Part shown: in pieces, positions 14,533-21,100 of the stretch | Layout of the letters: every line of letters starts with the position of its first letter | Numbering within the stretch: position 1 is the first letter of the stretch | Assembly: GCA_964230195.1 (NCBI GenBank) | Contig: CAXRGH010000239.1 | Span: 1 to 21,100, forward strand | DNA length: 21,100 bases | Direction of reading: 5' to 3' | Source: CAXRGH01 sp964230195 | GTDB lineage: Bacteria > Pseudomonadota > Gammaproteobacteria > Enterobacterales > Alteromonadaceae | Notes under the pieces: generated by a model | Told to the model about the DNA's origin: nothing | What the model saw: the letters and a program-made list of their open reading frames with translations, nothing else | Databases searched by the model: none | Translations under genes and position numbers: made by a program

Positions 14533-15045
14533 ATGTCCGCGTCAGATCAGTTTCCACGCGCAACCCTTATCAAACGCCTCGCAGCCATGATATACGACGC
14601 CTTAGTTGCATTAGCCGTCGCGGTAAGTTCCGGCATTGTCATCACACTTGTGTTGATTTTATTGTTAGAAAACAATGTACTGTCCATGCAAGGTGCTGAA
14701 CATACTAAAGACGTCATACAAAGCTCGGTTGTATATCAGACTATTATTCAAGTATGGGTTGGCTCTTGGGTATTGGGCTTTTTCTTGTGGTTTTGGACTC
14801 ATGGTGGCCAAACCATTGGAATGAGAGCTTGGCGTATTCGGTTACATAGTTGCAATGACAAACCTTTGACCTATTCTCGCATGCTGTTAAGAGTGCTGAC
14901 TGCTCTGGGTGGTATTGGCACGATCTTTATCATTTTTAATCCAAGAAAAAAGCGAGCTTTACAGGATATTGCAACCCAAACAGAAGTGTTGCAATTGACT
15001 AAAGAAGCAAACCATCACCGGACATGGAAAGGTCTTAATAGTTAA
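14533..15045 (+). CDS. RDD family membrane protein
   Basis: The 170-residue protein shows the RDD pattern: RATLIKRLAAMIYDALVAL at the start, with the Arg and Asp of the first helix. A second membrane segment spans about 67-90, followed by GQTIGMRAWRIRL. The end is KKRALQDIATQTEV, the usual terminal RDD segment. It has about three transmembrane helices in the inner membrane; family members are poorly characterised and some have been linked to ion transport. The ATG at 14533 is chosen over an upstream ATG at 14410 because GGAG (14521-14524) lies eight bases before it and homology begins there. It converges with lptG; the same neighbour is common in related genomes. Confidence 0.88.
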   Translation: MSASDQFPRATLIKRLAAMIYDALVALAVAVSSGIVITLVLILLLENNVLSMQGAEHTKDVIQSSVVYQTIIQVWVGSWVLGFFLWFWTHGGQTIGMRAWRIRLHSCNDKPLTYSRMLLRVLTALGGIGTIFIIFNPRKKRALQDIATQTEVLQLTKEANHHRTWKGLNS

Positions 15046-15077
15046 TCAATAGGGTTCGGGGTGAGCCAATGACAAGG

Positions 15078-16139
15078 TTAGCGCCTCAGCATGTATGCAG
15101 CCCAGGCTGCAAACGACAAACTCGGTAGCAGTGCACCTGCTATTGGGGGTAATTGATAAATCAAAGCAACAGGGCCAAACACTTCATTCGCAATAAAGAA
15201 TCCAAAGCCGGTTAAAATACCCATTAATACTCTGGCTCCCATTGTGACACTTCGCAATGGTCCAAAAATGAATGACAAGGCGGTTAGCAACATCACCACA
15301 ACAGATACGGGTTGTAATACTTTGCGCCAGAAAGCAAGCTCATAGCGACTCGCATCCTGTTCATTAAATTTAAGATAATTGATGTACTCTGCGATACCCT
15401 GTATTGCAAGTGATTCGGGCTTAACTGCCACCACGCCAAGTTTTTCAGGAGTCACAGAAGAACGCCAATGGTACGTTTCATAATGACTTTTACGAACGCT
15501 ATCTCTCGTTATCGTGGTCACTGTTGCGTCTGTCATTTGCCATTTTTTACTTCGGTAATCTGCGTACCTAGCATTAATTATTCCAGTTAAGTCATAGCTT
15601 TCATTGAAACGAAATACGGTCACATCACTTAGCGTTGTATTATTCTCAATTTTTCCAATATTAATAAAGTTTCGCCCGTCTTTTGCCCAAACAGATGAAC
15701 GAGTCGAGACGACGCTACCGCCTGATATTGCCTCGCCTCGCAAGGTCTTTGCAGTCTGATAAGAAGCGGGGGCAACCCATTCGGCCATCACCATTAACAA
15801 GATAACGAGCACGAGGGAAGATTTTATAGTTGAAACTATGATATTGGCGCGACTCAAGCCAGCCGCTTGCATCACCACCAACTCACTGTTGCTCGCCAGC
15901 ATCCCTAACCCAATGAGACCACCGAGCATGGTTGCCATTGGGAAAATTTGTACCACATCAGCTGGTATGGTCAGCAAAACGTACACGCCGGCTGTGGTTA
16001 AATCATAATTTCCTGAGCCAACGTAACGCAACTGTTCAACAAATTTAATCAGTGAACTCAAGCCAATCAACACAAACAGACTAATCGCGGTTGTTGCGAG
16101 TAGCGCACGTCCTATATAGACATCAAGTATTTTAATCAT
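15078..16139 (-). CDS. lptG: LPS export ABC transporter permease LptG
   Basis: This 353-residue inner-membrane permease has the YjgP/YjgQ layout: helices near the N-terminus (about 10-32, 55-80, 98-120), a large periplasmic beta-jellyroll domain (about 130-260), and three C-terminal helices ending AAYMLRR. The opening KILDVYIGRALLATTAISLFVL and NSELVVMQAAGLSR are typical of LptG. With LptF and the ATPase LptB it extracts LPS from the inner membrane and passes it to LptC. Its ATG overlaps the lptF stop by four bases, so translation is coupled. Length and gene order match E. coli. Confidence 0.95.
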   Translation of the reverse strand: MIKILDVYIGRALLATTAISLFVLIGLSSLIKFVEQLRYVGSGNYDLTTAGVYVLLTIPADVVQIFPMATMLGGLIGLGMLASNSELVVMQAAGLSRANIIVSTIKSSLVLVILLMVMAEWVAPASYQTAKTLRGEAISGGSVVSTRSSVWAKDGRNFINIGKIENNTTLSDVTVFRFNESYDLTGIINARYADYRSKKWQMTDATVTTITRDSVRKSHYETYHWRSSVTPEKLGVVAVKPESLAIQGIAEYINYLKFNEQDASRYELAFWRKVLQPVSVVVMLLTALSFIFGPLRSVTMGARVLMGILTGFGFFIANEVFGPVALIYQLPPIAGALLPSLSFAAWAAYMLRR

Positions 16140-17248
16140 GCTCGAAGTCCTCGTAATTGAGCGCGCAACTTAATGCCAAACGTTCGTTCTTCCGATAATA
16201 ATACTGCACCAATGGTAAACATTAAGGCATGGACCCACCAGAGTCCCAAGCTTGCAGGTAACTGTCCGCTGGCTATCGCTTTTTTACCAGCCATCAAAAG
16301 TAAAGAGTAACCGAGATACAACAACAAGGCAGGAAATAGTTTACCAAATCGGCCTTGCCGGGGATTAACCGAACTGAGTGGAACCGCAATTAAAACAAGA
16401 AAAGGAATGGAAAGCGGTAATGCGATACGCCATTGAAACTCTGCATAAGCGTCAAGGGAGTCATCGTCCAATAAATCAAGTGTCGTGTAAGCTTCAAGTT
16501 TTAATGCACGTTTTTCAACGGCTCGTTCAGCTATCGATACCTGATAACCTTTGAACTCCACAATATTAAAATCGAGTTGGTCTTCAGTACCGGTGTATTG
16601 ATATCCTTGACGCAATTGGAGTTGCTCTGAGCCATCTGCCTTTTTGGTCACATTGCCATGCTGTGCATAAACAAGGTGTATGTCAGACGCTTGTTGGTTG
16701 GCACCAGATGCCATAGCGACAAACACGCCTCGGAGTTGGTCTTTCTCTAAACCTTGATTTTGCACAAAGAGCACGCCATTACCGTTGGCGGTTTTTTGAA
16801 ATCTACCGGGAATAATTGAACTCAATCCACTTTCGGCAACCAATTGGTGCTTCAAATCAAATTCTTGCTGTGCTGCCCAAGGTGATAGCCATAAAGTGAA
16901 CACACTGACGATAAGGGCCACCACAAGAGACATTACCAACATAACACGAGTGACGTACCATTCACTGATACCGCACGCCTGCATTACCGCCATTTCGCTA
17001 TCCACATAAAACCGACCGTGGGAAATCAAAATACCCAAAAATAAACTGAGGGGAATAATCATTGTGGCCAAGGCGGGTAATTTAAGCGCGAGGAAGCCAA
17101 TAACCAAACTAGCCGGTATATCGCCTTCTGATGCATCGGCAAGAACGCGAACAAACTTTTGCGTCACGAAGATCGTCATTAGAACAAAAAACACCGCAAT
17201 TTGAGACTTCACTGTCTCTGCGACGAGGTATCTGGAAACAATCTGCAC
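16136..17248 (-). CDS. lptF: LPS export ABC transporter permease LptF
   Basis: This 370-residue permease is the first gene of the lptF-lptG pair. It has N-terminal helices (about 15-35, 48-75, 95-120), a periplasmic jellyroll domain (about 125-265) and three C-terminal helices. Hallmarks are SRYLVAETVKSQIAVFFVLM, DSEMAVMQACGISEW and the conserved VPLSSVNPRQGRFGKLFPALLLYLGY. It forms the heterodimeric core of the Lpt transporter with LptG. The start is GTG with AAGGA seven bases upstream. It is divergent from pepA across 232 bases, as in E. coli. Confidence 0.95.
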   Translation of the reverse strand: MQIVSRYLVAETVKSQIAVFFVLMTIFVTQKFVRVLADASEGDIPASLVIGFLALKLPALATMIIPLSLFLGILISHGRFYVDSEMAVMQACGISEWYVTRVMLVMSLVVALIVSVFTLWLSPWAAQQEFDLKHQLVAESGLSSIIPGRFQKTANGNGVLFVQNQGLEKDQLRGVFVAMASGANQQASDIHLVYAQHGNVTKKADGSEQLQLRQGYQYTGTEDQLDFNIVEFKGYQVSIAERAVEKRALKLEAYTTLDLLDDDSLDAYAEFQWRIALPLSIPFLVLIAVPLSSVNPRQGRFGKLFPALLLYLGYSLLLMAGKKAIASGQLPASLGLWWVHALMFTIGAVLLSEERTFGIKLRAQLRGLRA

Positions 17249-17401
17249 TAACCCGTCCTTTTCATTGATTAATAACTGCTATTTTTAGTGGAATGATACG
17301 AAATTTTAAGTAAACTAATGAGTTTGACAAGTTTAATTTACGACAAACCAATCTATCACTGCGTTTAGCTGGGTTTGTTTATACAATTTAACTGGATAAA
17401 G

Positions 17402-17430
17402 TTGCATCAAAACACCAGAAATGATTTATT
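17402..17430 (+). promoter_or_regulatory. Candidate sigma-70 promoter for pepA-holC-valS
   Basis: TTGCAT and TTTATT are separated by 17 bases, about 50 bases upstream of the pepA start. Other weak -10-like sequences lie nearby (for example TAATAG after 17440), so the assignment is tentative. Confidence 0.3.
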
Positions 17431-17480
17431 TTTTTCGTGTAGCAACCATAATAGCATGAATTAACAAAGGATAAACAGCC

Positions 17481-18986
17481 GTGGAATTTAGTGTAAAAAG
17501 TGGCAGTCCAGAAAAACAACGTAGCGCTTGTATCGTGGCGGGTGTATTTGAACCGAGACGATTAAGTGCCGTAGCAGAGAAACTTGACGAGATAAGTGAT
17601 GGCTACATCAGCAACCTTCTTCGCCGTGGTGATATCGAAGGTAAAGCAGGGCAGACTTTATTGTTGCATCACCTACCTGGTGTATTAGTTGAACGCGTTT
17701 TACTTGTTGGTTGCGGTAAAGAAAGAGAATTAAACGACCGTCAGTACAAACAAATCATCACCAAAACGATTAACACACTCAACGATACTGGCTCAATGGA
17801 AGCGGTCTGTTTCCTTCCTGAACTTCATGTTAAAGGGCGAGATACTTATTGGAAAGTCAGACAAGCAGTGGAAGCCTCTCTTGATGCGCTCTACAGTTTT
17901 GACCAGTTGAAAACAAAAAAAGGTGAACTTCGTAGACCGCTTCGGAAGCTGGTTTTGAATGTGCCAACGCGCAGAGAATTATCAATCGGTGAAAAAGCCT
18001 TGGCGCATGGTTTGGCCGTGTCTCACGGTGCCAACACAACAAAAGATGTGGCCAATATGCCACCAAATATCTGTAACCCACGATACTTGCTTGAGCAAGC
18101 TGAGGCGCTCGGTGAACAATATGAAGCGTTGTCAGTATCTCATGTGGACGAAGCAGCAATGGCCGAACTCGGCATGAATAGTTATCTTGCGGTTGGGCGC
18201 GGATCCGATAACGAATCCATTATGACCATTATGGAACACAACGGTGGCCCTAAAGATCAAGCCCCAATTGTGTTGGTTGGTAAAGGCCTAACCTTCGATT
18301 CAGGCGGTATTTCACTGAAGCCTGGCGACGGGATGGATGAAATGAAATACGACATGGGCGGCGCAGCAGCTGTGCTTGGTACCATGCACGCCATCAGTGA
18401 ACTCAACATACCCATCAATGTCATCGGAATTCTAGCCGGCTGTGAAAACATGCCTTCCTCAAACGCGTATCGTCCTGGTGATATATTAACTACAATGTCC
18501 GGGCAAACAGTTGAAGTACTCAACACCGACGCAGAAGGCCGACTGGTACTGTGCGATGCATTAACCTATGTAGAGAGATTTGACCCTGAGTTGGTTATCG
18601 ACGTTGCAACGCTAACTGGCGCGTGCATTGTCGCTCTCGGTAAGCACGCTACCGGCGTCATGACAAATCAAAACTCACTGGCTCACGACATACTACACGC
18701 ATCAGAACAAAGTAGCGACCGTGCGTGGCGCTTACCCTTGTGGGATGAATACCAAGAGCAGCTCAACAGTCCATTCGCTGACATGACTAACCTTGGCGGA
18801 CGTCCTGCGGGAACTATCACTGCAGCATGTTTCTTGTCACGCTTTACCAAGAAGTACCCTTGGGCTCATCTTGATATTGCCGGCACTGCATGGCGCAGTG
18901 GAGCCAATAAAGGCGCAACCGGCAGACCTGTGCCTATGCTCACTCAATTCCTACTCGCGAAGGCGGGTTTAGCTGTTGAAGATTAA
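17481..18986 (+). CDS. pepA: Leucyl aminopeptidase PepA
   Basis: This 501-residue M17 zinc/manganese aminopeptidase is nearly colinear with E. coli PepA. The N-terminal domain (about 1-165) includes LVGCGKERELNDRQYK and NDTGSMEAVCFL. The catalytic domain carries VGKGLTFDSGGISLKPGDGMDEMKYDMGG and the signature NTDAEGRL, giving metal and catalytic residues Lys268, Asp273, Lys280, Asp291, Asp350, Glu352 and Arg354. It removes N-terminal residues from cytosolic peptides. E. coli PepA also binds DNA as an accessory factor in Xer recombination and as a carAB regulator; whether that applies here is unknown. The start is GTG with AAAGGA nine bases upstream. Its stop overlaps holC by one base (TAATG). 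Confidence 0.97.
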   Translation: MEFSVKSGSPEKQRSACIVAGVFEPRRLSAVAEKLDEISDGYISNLLRRGDIEGKAGQTLLLHHLPGVLVERVLLVGCGKERELNDRQYKQIITKTINTLNDTGSMEAVCFLPELHVKGRDTYWKVRQAVEASLDALYSFDQLKTKKGELRRPLRKLVLNVPTRRELSIGEKALAHGLAVSHGANTTKDVANMPPNICNPRYLLEQAEALGEQYEALSVSHVDEAAMAELGMNSYLAVGRGSDNESIMTIMEHNGGPKDQAPIVLVGKGLTFDSGGISLKPGDGMDEMKYDMGGAAAVLGTMHAISELNIPINVIGILAGCENMPSSNAYRPGDILTTMSGQTVEVLNTDAEGRLVLCDALTYVERFDPELVIDVATLTGACIVALGKHATGVMTNQNSLAHDILHASEQSSDRAWRLPLWDEYQEQLNSPFADMTNLGGRPAGTITAACFLSRFTKKYPWAHLDIAGTAWRSGANKGATGRPVPMLTQFLLAKAGLAVED

Positions 18987-19450
18987 TGATGGTGAATGTC
19001 ACATTTTTTCTACAAGAATCGGATGACAGTAACGACCCAATGTCAATTGATGACATTGCCTGTCATCTTTCCGCGCTGCATTATCAAAATAAAGCGCGAG
19101 TGGTTGTATTGTGCAAAGACCAGTCTCATGCAGAGCGCATTGATGAGTTGATGTGGCAATTACCCGTACACCGGTTTGTTCCTCACAACTTATCGGGAGA
19201 GGGACCTACCAATGGCACTCCTGTCGAGATTTGCTGGCAAGAGCCTCGCAACTTGACAGGCAAAGCCTTAATTAACCTAACCGAAACGTTACCAATCGAT
19301 GGATCAAGATGTCGCTCAATCGCGGATTTTGTTCCAAACGACGACGAATTAAAACCCTTGGCTAGAACTCGCTATAAACAATATCGCGAAGCGGGTTTTC
19401 AGTTGGATACAAAACCAGCAGCCAGTATTATTGAGAGTAATCATGGATAA
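18986..19450 (+). CDS. holC: DNA polymerase III chi subunit HolC
   Basis: This 154-residue protein matches HolC. It opens VTFFLQESDD, continues KARVVVLCKDQSHAERIDELMW, then has the most conserved stretch FVPHNLSGEGPTNGTPVEICW and the C-terminal FVPNDDELKPLARTRYKQYREAGFQL. Chi belongs to the clamp-loader complex and links it to single-stranded-DNA-binding protein through psi. The ATG shares its first base with the pepA stop, and the next codon is also ATG (18989), which may be used instead. Its 3' end overlaps valS by eight bases, so pepA, holC and valS form one coupled operon. Confidence 0.93.
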   Translation: MMVNVTFFLQESDDSNDPMSIDDIACHLSALHYQNKARVVVLCKDQSHAERIDELMWQLPVHRFVPHNLSGEGPTNGTPVEICWQEPRNLTGKALINLTETLPIDGSRCRSIADFVPNDDELKPLARTRYKQYREAGFQLDTKPAASIIESNHG

Positions 19451-21100
19451 GACGTTTAATCCAAAAGATATTGAACAACAACGCTACGCTCATTGGGAGT
19501 CTAAAGGCTACTTTAAAGCATCTGGTGAGGGCGAACCTTACTGTATATTGTTACCACCACCCAATGTTACTGGTAGCTTACACATGGGTCACGGCTTCCA
19601 ACAGACCATAATGGATGCTTTGACTCGTTATCATCGTATGAAAGGTAACAACACCTTGTGGCAATGCGGCACCGATCATGCAGGTATTGCAACTCAAATG
19701 GTGGTTGAGCGCCAACTTAATGCGCAAAACATCACTCGTCACGATCTCGGCAGAGACGCCTTCATTGATAAAGTATGGGAGTGGAAAGCGCACTCTGGCG
19801 GTACTATTTGCCAACAAATGCGTCGCCTTGGCACTTCTCCAGATTGGGAAAGAGAAGCTTTCACCATGGATGACGACTTATCAAATGCAGTAACTGAAGT
19901 TTTTGTTAAATTGCATGAAGAGGGGCTAATCTACCGAGGACAGCGTCTAGTTAACTGGGATCCTGTGTTACACACCGCGGTATCTGACTTAGAAGTGCTC
20001 AACGAAGAGGAAAAAGGCTTTTTCTGGCACATGCGTTACCCACTCGAGAATGGCGAGGGCAGCTTAACCGTAGCGACAACGCGCCCCGAAACCATGCTAG
20101 GTGATACGGCGGTTGCTGTTCACCCAGAAGATGAAAGATACCAACATCTTATTGGTCAGAATATTCGTTTACCATTGACTGGCCGTTTGATCCCCATTAT
20201 TGCAGATGACTACGTAGATCCTGAGTTTGGAACGGGTTGCGTTAAGATCACGCCTGCCCATGATTTTAATGATTATGACATGGGTAAGCGTCACGACTTG
20301 CCAATGATCAACATCCTGACCGACGACGCCAAGATCAATCAAAACGCACCAGAAGCCTATCGTGGGCTTGATCGTTTTGATGCAAGAAAACAGATTGTTG
20401 CAGATTTGGACGCCCAAGGACATTTAGTTAAGATCGAAGACCATACACTCAAAGTACCTCGCGGCGATCGTTCTGGTGCCGTGATAGAACCGTATTTGAC
20501 TGACCAATGGTATGTGGCAGTCGAATCTTTAGCTAAACCAGCCATTGAAGCGGTAGAATCGGGTGAGATTAAATTTGTCCCTGAGAATTGGAATAAGACC
20601 TACTATCAATGGATGCACAATATTCAAGATTGGTGTATTTCACGCCAACTTTGGTGGGGTCACCGAATCCCTGCCTGGTACGATGAAAACGGTAATGTAT
20701 TCGTCGGACGCACGGAAGCAGAAGTAAGGGAAAAGCATCAACTGGCTGATACTGTTGCTTTACGTCAAGATAACGATGTACTCGACACCTGGTTTTCCTC
20801 TGCTTTATGGCCATTTGCTACCATGGGATGGCCAGAGAAAACGCCTGATCTCGACACATTTGTACCCTCATCCGTGTTAGTCACAGGATTTGATATTATT
20901 TTCTTCTGGGTTGCCCGAATGATCATGATGACTCAAAAGTTCACTGGCAAGATCCCGTTTAAAGAAATTTACATTACCGGTCTCATTCGCGATGAGCAAG
21001 GTAACAAAATGTCAAAATCAAAAGGTAACGTGCTTGATCCTATCGATTTGATTGATGGCATTGATTTGGAATCCCTTGTGACCAAGCGTACCGCTGGCAT
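19443..21100 (+). CDS. valS: Valyl-tRNA synthetase, 3' end outside the window
   Basis: The frame runs from ATG at 19443 (inside the end of holC) through the right edge: 552 complete codons of an enzyme usually about 950 residues long. The HIGH-class motif is HMGH (residues 47-50) in PPPNVTGSLHMGHGFQ, followed by GTDHAGIATQ. The editing domain shows TVATTRPETMLGDTAV and GTGCVKITPAHDFNDY. Returning catalytic-core motifs include WCISRQLWWGHRIPAW and DVLDTWFSSALWPF, and the signature KMSKS is at 522-526. It attaches valine to tRNA-Val and hydrolyses mischarged threonine. The anticodon-binding domain lies beyond the edge. No frameshift is visible. Confidence 0.97.
   Translation, partial: MDKTFNPKDIEQQRYAHWESKGYFKASGEGEPYCILLPPPNVTGSLHMGHGFQQTIMDALTRYHRMKGNNTLWQCGTDHAGIATQMVVERQLNAQNITRHDLGRDAFIDKVWEWKAHSGGTICQQMRRLGTSPDWEREAFTMDDDLSNAVTEVFVKLHEEGLIYRGQRLVNWDPVLHTAVSDLEVLNEEEKGFFWHMRYPLENGEGSLTVATTRPETMLGDTAVAVHPEDERYQHLIGQNIRLPLTGRLIPIIADDYVDPEFGTGCVKITPAHDFNDYDMGKRHDLPMINILTDDAKINQNAPEAYRGLDRFDARKQIVADLDAQGHLVKIEDHTLKVPRGDRSGAVIEPYLTDQWYVAVESLAKPAIEAVESGEIKFVPENWNKTYYQWMHNIQDWCISRQLWWGHRIPAWYDENGNVFVGRTEAEVREKHQLADTVALRQDNDVLDTWFSSALWPFATMGWPEKTPDLDTFVPSSVLVTGFDIIFFWVARMIMMTQKFTGKIPFKEIYITGLIRDEQGNKMSKSKGNVLDPIDLIDGIDLESLVTKRTAG

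Noticed and set aside
1..21100. CRISPR arrays, transposons, prophage genes, toxin-antitoxin or defence systems
   Set aside because: No regularly spaced repeats, terminal inverted repeats with a transposase, or recognisable effector genes were seen on either strand.

Overview
The window looks like chromosomal DNA of a marine gammaproteobacterium of the Alteromonadales (Alteromonas/Glaciecola-like). The evidence is the pepA-holC-valS run diverging from lptF-lptG, a PepA nearly colinear with the E. coli enzyme, TonB-dependent uptake beside lipoprotein glycosidases, a DUF2959 lipoprotein, and a moderately AT-leaning base composition. The genus is inferred from memory of gene order, not from a search.

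Layout. 2-1516 (+) is the 3' part of a DUF885 metallopeptidase gene whose start lies outside the window. It converges at a strong hairpin with a small outer-membrane barrel gene (1609-2226, -). A three-gene minus-strand operon follows (3853 down to 2359): a TM2-like small membrane protein, a DUF2959 coiled-coil lipoprotein and a glutathione S-transferase. A lone SLC1-type symporter (4162-5361, +) has an altered substrate motif.

The middle section, 5419-13942, is the accessory part. It holds a GH3 exo-beta-glucosidase lipoprotein (-), an LpxO-like Fe(II)/2-oxoglutarate hydroxylase (+) behind a near-perfect Fur box, a TonB-dependent receptor (-), a small hydrophobic membrane protein (+) and a GH53 endo-galactanase lipoprotein (-). 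GH3, receptor and GH53 share a strand but are interrupted by plus-strand genes, so they are separate transcription units. They may contribute to plant or algal glycan use, although the receptor's substrate cannot be read from the sequence.

The right side is core genome. It contains tRNA-Leu(CAA) with a consensus-like promoter and a structured 3' trailer, an RDD-family membrane protein, the lptF-lptG LPS-export permease pair (4-base overlap), and the divergent pepA-holC-valS operon with overlapping genes. valS runs off the right edge.

I found no CRISPR array, transposase, integrase, phage gene, toxin-antitoxin pair or recognisable defence system. The observations most worth following up are the Fur box before the LpxO-like gene, the micro-ORF with a near-perfect Shine-Dalgarno in the same intergenic region, the altered NMDGT motif of the symporter, and the tandem hairpins in the tRNA-Leu trailer.
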